Positions 1 through 8,708 of a stretch of DNA of 64,000 nucleotides are shown one piece after another. Numbering within the stretch: position 1 is the first letter of the stretch; each line of letters opens with the position of its first letter. Source of the DNA: Candidatus Electrothrix aestuarii (GTDB lineage: Bacteria; Desulfobacterota; Desulfobulbia; Desulfobulbales; Desulfobulbaceae); assembly GCA_032595685.2 (NCBI GenBank), contig CP159373.1, positions 4,627,821-4,691,820 on the forward strand, given 5' to 3'. Below the pieces are notes generated by a model that saw only the letters and a list, made by a program, of their open reading frames with translations, did no database searches and was not told the origin of the DNA. The translations under genes and the position numbers were made by a program.

Positions 1-521
1 TGTCAATATCTCACTCTGACCCGGTTGTTTTTCATCAGCCTTTTGCAGAAGAATTATTACGGAAAACCGGTAATATTTGCCCGGTCATTTTTAATAGAAA
101 AAGATACAGCGCTTCTGCATGAAAAAGTTTTGACAAACAGCATCAAAAAAACAGCAAATATAGACTTGCGAAGAAAAGGAACTGCGTCAAGAAGTAGCGC
201 ATGAACACTACTCAAAAAACCAAGAGATCGAGTTTTAAATGGCTGCTTAGCCTAAAAACGAACAGCACAGGTCGAATAATTTCTAAACAAACGAGCGAGA
301 AAGACCTCACTCCAATAAAATACCTTCCATTTTAACATATTACCGTGCTAATCTTACGGTATGAAAGATTGAAAAAATCTCTAAAAATCATTCCAGGAGC
401 ATAGCAATGGAGAAAAGGAAGGGGATACTCCACTGAATGTCTTACATTCCGAATAGACGGGAATATGTCGAGGCATTCAGGGAAGATTCCACTTGTATTC
501 ACAAAAAAAAGGAGGACGGTC
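1..521. other. no gene recognised
   Basis: I see no convincing coding region, RNA gene or repeat in this AT-rich stretch. It probably holds the upstream region of the DUF1161 gene that starts at 522. A short minus-strand open frame at 332-553 has no Shine-Dalgarno sequence and overlaps that gene antisense. Confidence 0.5.
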
Positions 522-827
522 ATGAGGTGGTTATTTTTATTCGCATTACTCACGTGTTATTCTGCACAGGTTGATGCTGCTATAAAACCCTGCGAGGAAC
601 TGAAAGAAGAAATTGCGACAAAAATAGAAGCAAAGGGCGTAACATCCTATGAGCTGAAGATTGTAAAAAGCGAGGAGGCAGAAAACGGCACGGCGCGTGA
701 GGGAGAAGTCGTCGGGAGCTGCGAGGGTGGAACCAAAAAAATTCTTTACACAAAGGCCCATAAGCCGACTGATCCGCATACGGCCAGCAAAGCGCTCAGC
801 AATCATTCACAGACTGGAGGAGTTTAA
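522..827 (+). CDS. DUF1161 family secreted protein
   Basis: A 101-residue exported protein of the DUF1161 family (E. coli YnfD belongs to it). The start at 522 is preceded by an AGGAGG Shine-Dalgarno at 510-515; an in-frame ATG at 465 lacks one. Residues 1-18 form a signal peptide ending at VDA. The mature part carries the family pattern CEELKEEI, then KIEAKGVTSYEL, and GSCEGGTKKI, with one Cys at each end of the domain that could form a disulphide in the periplasm. No biochemical role is known for the family. The gene stands alone and is followed by a hairpin at 887-910. Confidence 0.8.
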   Translation: MRWLFLFALLTCYSAQVDAAIKPCEELKEEIATKIEAKGVTSYELKIVKSEEAENGTAREGEVVGSCEGGTKKILYTKAHKPTDPHTASKALSNHSQTGGV

Positions 828-1162
828 AAAAGAAAAAAGTACCACTCAAGTAGTGCAATGAGTCCTGCGAGTACATTCTGTACAGAGAGGAGGGACTATC
901 CCCTCCTCTTCCAGAGGAGAGAGGGCTCCTATGCAAAGATACACTCCCTCACCTAACTCTTCATTTTTCCGCCTCACCTTCTCTCCAACAGGCAAGCTCC
1001 CAGCCTTCAGAGGATTTTTTTCTCGCCTCGAAAGTAAATCAAAAACGAATCAGAAAAGAATTTGGTACAAATCATCCTATGGGGCTCTTATCAAAGGTAA
1101 GAGTAATTATCAATACCGCATTCGACTTTCTTAATAAGGAAACGTTAAAAGGAGGAAAGCCC
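828..1162. other. intergenic region with weak ORF
   Basis: Holds the hairpin at 887-910 and an open frame at 931-1134 (67 codons, Ser/Lys/Arg-rich) that follows a purine-rich stretch but resembles no family I know. I do not call it a gene. The SD of the next short frame (GGAGG) lies at 1151-1155. Confidence 0.4.
887..910 (+). terminator. hairpin after DUF1161 gene
   Basis: GAGGAGGG and CCCTCCTC pair as an 8-bp stem around a 6-base loop, followed by only two T. It sits 60 bases after the DUF1161 stop and could end its transcript, but the missing U-tract makes this tentative. Confidence 0.45.
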
Positions 1163-1234
1163 ATGCACAAATTAGTTTTCGCCACTCTTACTGCCCTTTT
1201 TCTCTTCACAGCAACCTCAGCAGCTGTACCATGA
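1163..1234 (+). pseudogene. orphan signal peptide, gene remnant
   Basis: A 23-codon frame with a strong Shine-Dalgarno (AAAGGAGG, spacing 7) and a textbook signal peptide: MHK, then a hydrophobic stretch of about 13 residues, then ATSAA before a stop. No mature protein follows. The frame ends 22 bases before the 3' end of the convergent HEAT-repeat gene. The simplest reading is that an exported-protein gene lost its body when the neighbouring cassette arrived or rearranged here. A genuine micropeptide is the alternative. Confidence 0.5.
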
Positions 1235-1255
1235 ATTCATGAGATGCAGCAGAGA

Positions 1256-3958
1256 TCAAAGCTGTTTTTCCTCTCCACCTTTCTGCTTTCCTTGATTGGC
1301 CGCAGCCAGTTCCGCATTTTTGGCGAGATTCTCCCCCAGGCGCTCGATTGTCCATTCCAGGCGTTCTTTAATGGCCCCTTCCTGTCCCGGTACTTGGCAG
1401 GGTTTCAGGTTGGCGAGGACATCTTTGAGCTTGGCAACGTCGTCCTTGGTGCCGGTGTATTCCAGGTTCCATAGGGCGAGGTCGATAGCGCGGAAGGCGG
1501 CGTAGGGAAAAGGGGATGGGAGGTCGGCGGGGTCAAAGGCCTGGTGGGCTTGGATGATTGTGCCGATCAGGGGGGCATCGGCCTTGGCAGCCAACGCGCG
1601 GATAGCTCCTTGGCGGACTTGGTAGAGGGGGTGATTAAGAAGATTGACACCTTTCTTTGGTGGAGATATGCGAGCTAAGGTGTGACCTAGCAAATGCTCT
1701 ATCTGTTCCTTATGCCATCGCTCATTTACTCTCTCCTTTCCTTCCGCTATCGTTTCTTCAGAAGAACGCAATTCATCATTACTGTCCCTCTTCTTTCGCC
1801 AATCTGCTTTCTCAGCTGTTAATTGCTTTAGCTCTTCCGTTAATTTCTTTTGCAGGGCGCTACCTGATGAGTTGTCCGTTTCAAGGCGTTTCTTCCAGTA
1901 TAAACAACGAAAGTAAAGAGAGTCGCTCTCCTCTAACTTATTGAGCACTTGCCCAAAGTCCCGTGCGCATTCTGGTCGTCCAGTTGCGCCGAGGGCCTCT
2001 ACAGCAACTCTTCGCCGGAAGCTGTTTTTGGGATTCTGATCATGAATGAAGGCCTGTAATGTTGAGCGAATCTTCTGATCCATCTCAGAAAGATCCGTCG
2101 TCTTTGCTTCTCCTCTGAAGGAGATAAAGCGTCCAAGGGCACTGACCGCAGTATCTTGTAATTCCAGATTAGTATGATTAGTCAAGGCAAGTAGCTTTGG
2201 CACCTGTTGCTGCACTAACTCTGGTGCATACTCACCGATTATCCCTAACGATTCGAGTGCCGGTATAACTACAGACCACTCGGCATCGTCTATAAGTTTG
2301 TCAAGTAATGCTACAGACTGTTCTGTAAAGATGCTGGAAAGTTTTTGGGCAGCTTCCTTCCTTTCATCAGAGTATATCGAGGAAGTTTTTTCAGTTAGTA
2401 TATCAAGCTGTTTTCGTTGCCATACAAAAAGCTCGGGTGAAGAATGATTGAGTCGCGCTAACGCCTGTGACGTTGCACATTGAACTTCCAGATATCTGTC
2501 ATCAAGGCGTTTATTTATTACAGGGATTGAGTGAATGTCTTGCAGTTCTCCAAGAGCCCGTATTGCCGCCTCCTGAACTCCACTATCACCCTGATTAATC
2601 AGGCGTCTTATTACAGGAATAGCCTTATCGTCACGCAACGTTCCAAGCACTTTGACTGCCGCCATCTGCACATATGGTGTCCCATTGTCAAAAAATCTTC
2701 TGATTTCGGAAATTGTCTCTTTCTCATGCAGTGCTCCAAAGGCCTCAATCGTTGCTGATTGTACAGAAGCAACTTCATTCAAAATGAGCTTCCTAATTTT
2801 AGGGATCGATTCCGTGTCATGCAATGTCGCAAGAGCCTTTATTGCGCTTGATTGTATCCACGAATAATCAAAGTCAAGACATACTCTTATGGCAGGTATT
2901 GAGCCTTGGTCACGAAATACGGCAAGACTCTCAACTATTTCTGATGTTGCACCTATTTCATAAATACGCTTTCTAAACTTAGGAATCGATCCGTTGTCAT
3001 GAAGTCTTGTGAGTGCCTCAATTACGTACCCCAGTTCCCACGAATCATTATTACTAAAAAGCTTTCTAATATCAGGAATTACCTCCTTAATATGCAACAC
3101 TGCAAATGCTCTAACGGCTGCCCTTTTGATAGACCAATCTCTGTTCCAAATAAATTCTTCCATTACAGACAGTTCTTCCTTATCACGGAATAACGCCAAA
3201 TAGCTGATGGCAGCCGCACTGACATTTGCATTCCTATCCTGGATGAGCTTCCTAATTACCGGAAGCATATCTTTGTCATGCAGTGTTCCAAGAGCTTCAA
3301 TTGCTGCGACCTGAGTATATGGTTCTCTATCTTGAATGAGTTTTCTTATTTCTGGAATTGCCTCTTCATTGTTGAGTGATTCTAAAAAATTAATTGCAGC
3401 TTCCCGCACATAGGGATCCTTATCCTCCAGCAAGACTATCACCTCAGAAGTCAATTCGTCAGCACGGAGTGTTATAAGCATGTTAAGTGCCGCTGTTCGT
3501 ATATTAGGATTCTTATCTTTTATAAGTTTTCTAATGTTCGGAAGCACCTCTGCTGCTTGCAGAGTTGAGACAACTTGATTTCCTATAAATTGAAGGTGCT
3601 TGGTCTCCTTATCAAGTTGCCTAAGGAAGTTAACAAGATAAAAAATAATATTCTTATCGTGAAGAATTGCAAGTGCCTTGATCGCCTCTGCCTGTATGTA
3701 AAAATTATTTTCTTTAAGAAGTTCTCTGAGCTCAGGAATAGCTTCATTGACATGGAGCGTAGCGAGAATTTGTATCGCCATTTTCCGCACCTCGACCGCA
3801 TTGTTTTGACAAAGCAACGAAATAAGCAATTGCTTAATCTTCCTTGTCCGCACAATTGAAAACTGCGCAACCTGTTTTGCTGCCCCCTCCATATCACTAA
3901 TATACAAAATCTTTTCAGAAAAATTATACCCTGTTTTATAAAACCCATCTCTCATCAA
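1256..3958 (-). CDS. HEAT-repeat protein (C-terminal half of broken nSTAND1-HEAT protein)
   Basis: About 900 residues made almost wholly of HEAT/PBS-lyase-type helical repeats of about 31 residues (recurrent pattern AIPEIRKLIQD...V..AAI.AL..L.D), with a charged segment near residues 700-740 and a C-terminal block (YQVRQGAIRALA, FDPADLPSPFPY, ALWNLEYTGTKDD) shared with the protein at 18157-22152. The apparent start is a TTG without SD. The same frame stays open upstream past the stop of the ATPase gene, and its translation there (DKVSTRQELISRLSI) aligns with the uninterrupted paralogue (DRKNAQANLTGRLSI). I infer that this is the 3' half of one gene separated by a one-base frameshift near 4012-4030. 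HEAT arrays in STAND proteins usually recognise the trigger molecule. Confidence 0.8.
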   Translation of the reverse strand: MMRDGFYKTGYNFSEKILYISDMEGAAKQVAQFSIVRTRKIKQLLISLLCQNNAVEVRKMAIQILATLHVNEAIPELRELLKENNFYIQAEAIKALAILHDKNIIFYLVNFLRQLDKETKHLQFIGNQVVSTLQAAEVLPNIRKLIKDKNPNIRTAALNMLITLRADELTSEVIVLLEDKDPYVREAAINFLESLNNEEAIPEIRKLIQDREPYTQVAAIEALGTLHDKDMLPVIRKLIQDRNANVSAAAISYLALFRDKEELSVMEEFIWNRDWSIKRAAVRAFAVLHIKEVIPDIRKLFSNNDSWELGYVIEALTRLHDNGSIPKFRKRIYEIGATSEIVESLAVFRDQGSIPAIRVCLDFDYSWIQSSAIKALATLHDTESIPKIRKLILNEVASVQSATIEAFGALHEKETISEIRRFFDNGTPYVQMAAVKVLGTLRDDKAIPVIRRLINQGDSGVQEAAIRALGELQDIHSIPVINKRLDDRYLEVQCATSQALARLNHSSPELFVWQRKQLDILTEKTSSIYSDERKEAAQKLSSIFTEQSVALLDKLIDDAEWSVVIPALESLGIIGEYAPELVQQQVPKLLALTNHTNLELQDTAVSALGRFISFRGEAKTTDLSEMDQKIRSTLQAFIHDQNPKNSFRRRVAVEALGATGRPECARDFGQVLNKLEESDSLYFRCLYWKKRLETDNSSGSALQKKLTEELKQLTAEKADWRKKRDSNDELRSSEETIAEGKERVNERWHKEQIEHLLGHTLARISPPKKGVNLLNHPLYQVRQGAIRALAAKADAPLIGTIIQAHQAFDPADLPSPFPYAAFRAIDLALWNLEYTGTKDDVAKLKDVLANLKPCQVPGQEGAIKERLEWTIERLGENLAKNAELAAANQGKQKGGEEKQL

Positions 3959-4011
3959 TTCAGAAAAACAATCGGAAATAGACAGGCGACTGATTAATTC
4001 CTGCCGTGTGC

Positions 4012-5505
4012 TTACTTTATCTCCAATAGCGATTTGATAGAACTGTCTGCCTCTATATCTTGATGAAGAAAAGGAGTTTCATAGAGAAATTTTCGCTGGT
4101 GAAAAAAATCCCACCCCCTCAACCTTCCCTGATGAACTTCTATTCGGTCAGAAATATTTTTTTTCTGACTGAGTTGTAAATAACGGTCATAATAATTTTC
4201 TCGGAAATTATTCACTGCAAAAAGAAAGCCTCCAAAAATTAGAACAGTAAAAGATCTCCAAGCAAAACGTTTTATTTGCTGCCGTGACTTAAACTCCCTA
4301 TTCCAATGGTCAATAGATCCCGAAAAAATATCATGATACAACTCATACCAAAACTGATCCCCCCGCATCTGCCGCCGCAGAATCGCGTAATCCTGCAACC
4401 TATCCAAAACTGGCTGCAATTCCTTCTCATCAGCCCGAGCCAACTCTGCCAAGCGCTCCAAAGGATGGGCAATCTTGATGGCCCGCGTTCCTACCAGATG
4501 ATCAAAGGCGGCTGAAGCAAGGGCCTGCTCTTTTTTACCGAACAAATCTATCTTGCCAAGAAAATACGAGTTCAGTATCCCGGCTGTTCTCCCCGCCTTT
4601 TCATAGGCGGCATGGGTGATCTGCTTGGCCTTATCATCCCGATGCCTCTGCCAAAGTTCCCGGCAGACAATCTGCAAATGCGGAGGCTCCACCAGCAGGG
4701 GCAACTCTTTCAGGCGCATCACATCCTGCACCCCGAACTGCCGTTCCTGCTCCCGCTTGGCCAAATCATCCAACACCTGATCCAGCAGGGCCTCCTTATT
4801 TTCCGTCTTCGGAGCAAAACAATACCCGGTTGCCTTCAGCGGTTCCTCAATGGCCAAACGAGCCTGATCCCGAGTTAACTTCTCCAGGCGGAAATAATTA
4901 TCAAAGATACCGGGCAGAGTTTTCTTAAAGCTGTTCAGCTCCAGAGCGAAATCCTCACGCATGGAAAAGACAAAGGATGCTGCCAGACTTCGATCAAGGA
5001 CCGCTGCACTGAGCTCCTGAATAAAGGGCTGAAACTCAGGCTGGAACCGCTGGTAGTTGAAAAACTCCTCGAATTGATCCAGGATCAGAATCTGCTGACC
5101 AGTACTGAAGATGGTGCAGGCTCGCAGGACATCCTTGATTGAGAGCGGATTGAGACGGTCACCAAGATCAGCAAGGTGATATTTCCTGCTGAAATGCTCG
5201 CTGATGCGTTGTTTGAGGGCTTGTCCCGGCAAGACAGCCCAGTCACGGTGATAAATGAGCTCGGCCCCTTCGTCATTGCCAAGGACCGGGATAATTCCGG
5301 CTCGGAGCAGAGAACTTTTTCCCACCCCGCTGCCCGCCAATAGCAAGGTGAGGCGATTCGCACGAATTTTATCCAACAGAATGCTGATCTCGCTATCTCG
5401 ACCGAAAAAACGATCTTGTTCATTTTCCCGAAAAGGTCGCAACCCGATATAGGGTTCAGCATCGGCAGGGTTGATCGCAGAAGCTTGAGATTGAGAAGAA
5501 GTCAT
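4012..5505 (-). CDS. nSTAND1-type ATPase with membrane segment (N-terminal half)
   Basis: 497 residues. The N-terminus has the EPYIGLRPF...FFGRD lead-in of the novel STAND NTPase 1 family, a Walker A AGSGVGKS at 57-64 and a Walker B LILDQFEEFF around 138-147. A winged-helix-like segment (LASAAFDHLVGTRAIKI ... ILRRQ) follows, then one predicted membrane helix at about 414-434. It ends 63 residues later at a stop where the paralogue at 18157-22152 reads on into HEAT repeats. STAND ATPases act as NTP-switched sensors, often in antiphage immunity. The start codon overlaps the stop of the SIR2-like gene (TAATG), so the two are translationally coupled. Confidence 0.85.
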   Translation of the reverse strand: MTSSQSQASAINPADAEPYIGLRPFRENEQDRFFGRDSEISILLDKIRANRLTLLLAGSGVGKSSLLRAGIIPVLGNDEGAELIYHRDWAVLPGQALKQRISEHFSRKYHLADLGDRLNPLSIKDVLRACTIFSTGQQILILDQFEEFFNYQRFQPEFQPFIQELSAAVLDRSLAASFVFSMREDFALELNSFKKTLPGIFDNYFRLEKLTRDQARLAIEEPLKATGYCFAPKTENKEALLDQVLDDLAKREQERQFGVQDVMRLKELPLLVEPPHLQIVCRELWQRHRDDKAKQITHAAYEKAGRTAGILNSYFLGKIDLFGKKEQALASAAFDHLVGTRAIKIAHPLERLAELARADEKELQPVLDRLQDYAILRRQMRGDQFWYELYHDIFSGSIDHWNREFKSRQQIKRFAWRSFTVLIFGGFLFAVNNFRENYYDRYLQLSQKKNISDRIEVHQGRLRGWDFFHQRKFLYETPFLHQDIEADSSIKSLLEIK

Positions 5506-6806
5506 TATGCTGCCTCCCTAACAAGTTCCCGGACAAAGTCGGAGAGATTGAGGTCAAAACAATGCACGTTGTTATCCTTCCAAAAGCTGCGGGAAAAGTC
5601 AGAGAGTTTCTGTTGAATAACCAGGGCTAAAGAACGACTATCCCGCAATTCCTGGAGTGATTTGACCAACAGGCGTTCCTCCCAGCTCTCTGGGTGATGA
5701 CCAAGAAACCAGAGGGCGCATTTGTCCAGTTTATTGCCAAGGTAATCAGGAAAAACCTGCTCAATAAGCTTGGTGAAGCTGAAGTAGTCTCGTTCCGAAA
5801 GGAGCAGGGTTTCCCGGTCGTCGTCGATAATTCCGCCCCGCAGGCGATAGATCAGGGTATAGCCGTGCTCAAGCGGTTTGTGGGTGGAGATTTCCTCTGG
5901 AGTACAGACGATTAGTTCCCGCTGATCGGAATAACGAAGTAGGCAGGTCTTCTCCCGCATATTTGGATAAATCACAGCGAATTTCCTGCGGCCCTGCAAA
6001 CTCTGTTCTAACAGGTCGTCGTAGGCCGTAGAGATGATAAGCAGAGGCGTTTCCAACTGGGCCAATAAGTCGTAGAGTGGTGGTGGCGTGGTGTTTTTCG
6101 GCCTGAACAGGCTGCGGATTCTGTCCACCAGTTCTGTTCGCCCACTGCTCAGCGAGATTTCTTCCTGCTCACAGAGCTGAGATAACGGTCCTTGAAAGTC
6201 CTGCTCCCCTACTAAATGTTTGATGATCTGCTCAGTAGACGGCAGAGAGGCCCCGAGGAGATGGGACAGTTCCTGCCCCAGACAGAGAGCCACACGCCCC
6301 CGTTGCAAACGGTCAGCAAGAGCGGCATATTCCGGGCCGGTTTTGGGTCTGCGCTCCTCGCTGACCAGCTTCTTAAAGGCGCGGACAAAGTCAGTGGTGG
6401 AGAGACGCTGTTCGTCAAGGTCGCGAATCGTTTGCAGAATGACCTCGTCTTCAGGAGCAATCCCTTCCTGCTCCATCCGATGCAGTTCAATACCGATCCG
6501 TTGGGCCACCTCACCAACGACTGGATCAAAGGCATAGACCATCAGCTGTGTTTTGGCCTGCTGAACCCGCTCGCTGGAATTAACCACATCGCGGCCTTTG
6601 GCCTGCGCCTCCAGCTTCAGCATCTCCTTTTCCAAGCACTTCCGCTCTTCCTTCAGCTGTGTGATGGTCCTCTCCAACCGTAGGCGTTCTTCGCCCCGAG
6701 TTTCCAAAGTTCTTTCTTCTTCCAGAGAAGTAATCCTTTTGCAGAGCAAATCCCATTGCTTTTTCAATTCTTCCAACTCGGCAGCAAGAAATTGTTTACG
6801 GAGCAT
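5505..6806 (-). CDS. SIR2-like protein with N-terminal coiled coil
   Basis: 433 residues. Residues 1-70 are a long charged coiled coil; 80-150 look helical; 160-360 follow the layout of SIR2-like NAD-binding domains: a beta strand with CLGQEL (175-180), LLIISTAYDDLLEQ (255-268) in the place of the usual TTNYDxLLE, and YRLRGGIIDD...LLSERDYFSF in the place of LHGsid...lTeeDY. The catalytic Asn (TNYD) is Ala and the LHG His is Arg, so NADase activity is doubtful. First gene of a two-gene unit with the nSTAND1 ATPase. The paralogue at 22149-23444 has the same layout and substitutions. The family assignment rests on motif order only. Confidence 0.65.
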   Translation of the reverse strand: MLRKQFLAAELEELKKQWDLLCKRITSLEEERTLETRGEERLRLERTITQLKEERKCLEKEMLKLEAQAKGRDVVNSSERVQQAKTQLMVYAFDPVVGEVAQRIGIELHRMEQEGIAPEDEVILQTIRDLDEQRLSTTDFVRAFKKLVSEERRPKTGPEYAALADRLQRGRVALCLGQELSHLLGASLPSTEQIIKHLVGEQDFQGPLSQLCEQEEISLSSGRTELVDRIRSLFRPKNTTPPPLYDLLAQLETPLLIISTAYDDLLEQSLQGRRKFAVIYPNMREKTCLLRYSDQRELIVCTPEEISTHKPLEHGYTLIYRLRGGIIDDDRETLLLSERDYFSFTKLIEQVFPDYLGNKLDKCALWFLGHHPESWEERLLVKSLQELRDSRSLALVIQQKLSDFSRSFWKDNNVHCFDLNLSDFVRELVREAA

Positions 6807-6862
6807 AAGCGACTATCAGGACATTCTGTTGAAGATTGAGGTTAGGAGTGAAAACTGAAATG

Positions 6863-6922
6863 GAGAAAAAAAGAAGCGCGTCTCAACGCCAGAACCCGCC
6901 TTCTGACGCACTGAAACGCGCT
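6863..6922 (-). terminator. terminator of the deaminase gene
   Basis: A long imperfect inverted repeat (arms 6875-6894 and 6901-6922, outermost AGCGCGT/ACGCGCT, loop CCCGCC) is followed on the minus strand by CTTCTTTTTTTC. It ends the transcript of the gene at 6970-8280 and insulates the cassette downstream. Confidence 0.8.
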
Positions 6923-6969
6923 AATGATTTATCTTGCAGGAACCGAGAACAATAAATTTCACATCACCA

Positions 6970-8280
6970 TCACAGGCCCACTTTCACCTGCTCCGCTAAG
7001 CCACGGACCTGGGCAAGTGTCTCAGCAAGATCAAAACTAAGGATCTGACGATCCTGCATCACGACCTTGCCATTAATCAGCACGGTCTGTACGTCTGAGC
7101 CCTGGGCAGCATAAAGTGGCAGGTCTGCGCCATGCATAGGTTGCAAATGAGGTGCATCAAGATTCATGAGGATGATATCTGCCAGCTTGCCCTCCTCTAA
7201 CACCCCGATCTTCTCCTCAAGGCCCAACACCGCAGCCCCTCCACTGGTGGCCATTTTCACGACCTGAGCAGCCGGAACCGCCACAGGGTCAAGGGCGGGC
7301 AGTTTGTGTATTTTGGCGCAGACATCCATTTCACGGATCAAATCGAGCCTATTATTACTCGCCACGCCGTCCGTGCCTATCCCTACCCGAATACCGCGTG
7401 TCAACATTGCCTGAAGCTGTGCTATGCCGGAGGCCAGTTTGAGATTACTCTGCGGGCACACCACAACCCCAGCACCGGTTTCTGCCAGGACATCCATATC
7501 CTCCTCATCCAACCAGACCGTATGGATACAGATCGTTCCTGCATCCAGAATGCCCAACTTATGCAGATGTCGTACAGGAGAATCAGCCTGTTTTCCTATA
7601 ATCAGGGAGCTTTCCTGCGCAGTTTCTGCGGTATGGATAAACAACAGAGTCCCTTCAGAGCGGGCCAGCTCCTTTGCTGCCACTAAGGTCTCAGGAGAAC
7701 AAGTATAGGGTGCATGGGCAAAAATCGCTGGTTTGACAAGCGAATGTCTCTGCCACTGAGCAAGAAAATCAGCAACATGTTCGATCTTTTTTTCAGGATT
7801 CGGGACTCCAGGGGCAGGAAAATCAATCACTCCCTGGGCCGCAACAGCGCGCAGTCCTGCATCGGCAAAAGCCCTAGCCGCATGGTGCTCATAAAAATAG
7901 CCATCAGCAACCGTGGTTGTACCGGACAATATCATCTCAGCCGCAGCAAGTTTACTGCACCAATAGACCATATCCGGCTGTACATACTTAGCTTCAGCGG
8001 GAAAGATATGCTTGGTGAGCCAATCCGCGAGCTGAAGATCATCTGCCAGACCCCGAAAAAGGGTCATAGCAGCATGACAATGCCCGTTAATTAAACCTGG
8101 CAGGGCTAGCTGTCCGCGACCATGAATGACCGTTTTGGCCTCAGCAGGATTAAAGTCATGTGCTGGCCCAATAGAACAAATTCGCTCCCCCTGGATTGCT
8201 ATGCAAAAATTATTGCGTAGTGGTGCGCTTCCAGAGGGATCAGGCAGACAAACATCGGTTAATAAAATATCCGCTGTCAT
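6970..8280 (-). CDS. mtaD: 5-methylthioadenosine/S-adenosylhomocysteine deaminase-like amidohydrolase
   Basis: 436 residues of the amidohydrolase superfamily, MTA/SAH deaminase group. Metal-binding GHCHAAM (HxH), GTTTVADGYF, the FAHAPYTCSPETL histidine, HTAE, and the GIGTDGVASNN aspartate all appear in the expected order. Family members deaminate S-adenosylhomocysteine or methylthioadenosine to the inosyl forms and feed purine and methyl salvage in the cytoplasm. I prefer the ATG at 8280, preceded by GGGGCGGAG, to an ATG 24 bases upstream that lacks an SD. A strong terminator follows. The substrate could also be adenosine or guanine; the family is broad. Confidence 0.85.
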   Translation of the reverse strand: MTADILLTDVCLPDPSGSAPLRNNFCIAIQGERICSIGPAHDFNPAEAKTVIHGRGQLALPGLINGHCHAAMTLFRGLADDLQLADWLTKHIFPAEAKYVQPDMVYWCSKLAAAEMILSGTTTVADGYFYEHHAARAFADAGLRAVAAQGVIDFPAPGVPNPEKKIEHVADFLAQWQRHSLVKPAIFAHAPYTCSPETLVAAKELARSEGTLLFIHTAETAQESSLIIGKQADSPVRHLHKLGILDAGTICIHTVWLDEEDMDVLAETGAGVVVCPQSNLKLASGIAQLQAMLTRGIRVGIGTDGVASNNRLDLIREMDVCAKIHKLPALDPVAVPAAQVVKMATSGGAAVLGLEEKIGVLEEGKLADIILMNLDAPHLQPMHGADLPLYAAQGSDVQTVLINGKVVMQDRQILSFDLAETLAQVRGLAEQVKVGL

Positions 8281-8364
8281 GCTCCGCCCCAAACAGTCCA
8301 CCATATAAAAATATACTGTCTTTGTTTCATTATCTTACATATCTCTTTGATGGCAAAAAGGAAA

Positions 8365-8559
8365 TCAAAGCAGATGATCGATATTTTCTCCGATAAATTC
8401 TGCTGCTGCCATTTTAAATTTCCGGATATTTTCCTCACTGTCTTTTATTTTGAGCGCCTTATTCTTCGAGACCCCTGTTTTTTGTGCAAATTGCATTCTC
8501 CCTTCATATCCTTTTTTTTGCGTCACGATATCGTATATTTTTGCAATGGTTGCGCCCAT
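8365..8559 (-). CDS. small hypothetical protein
   Basis: 64 residues, Lys-rich and helical (TGVSKNKALKIKDSEENIRKF). The ATG at 8559 follows GAGGGGAG with good spacing, which is the main support. I do not recognise the family. The pattern QFAQKTGVSKNKA is faintly like a helix-turn-helix segment, but I would not assign DNA binding. It lies downstream of the response-regulator gene on the same strand. Confidence 0.45.
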   Translation of the reverse strand: MGATIAKIYDIVTQKKGYEGRMQFAQKTGVSKNKALKIKDSEENIRKFKMAAAEFIGENIDHLL

Positions 8560-8708
8560 ATTCTCCCCTCTTCAAGAGCCTGCTCGTATACATTCCAGAG
8601 ATTTTCACAGGCCCTTACTTGCTCCCTGTAGCTCTTTATCTTGTGACAAAAGAAAGTATCTCCCCTCTCCTCACCCCATATCCAGCCATTTCTCAAGAAG
8701 AGAATCAA
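8523..8708 (-). CDS. possible small protein
   Basis: A 61-codon frame whose TTG start overlaps the stop of the response regulator (gTTGAtt) and whose end overlaps the next small gene by 37 bases. The stretch CENLWNVYEQALEEGR looks like an amphipathic helix. There is no SD and no family match that I can name, so it may be non-coding. Confidence 0.25.
   Translation of the reverse strand: MILFLRNGWIWGEERGDTFFCHKIKSYREQVRACENLWNVYEQALEEGRIWAQPLQKYTIS

Noticed and set aside
931-1134. Plus-strand open frame of 67 codons
   Set aside because: No family likeness, unusual composition and no clear SD.
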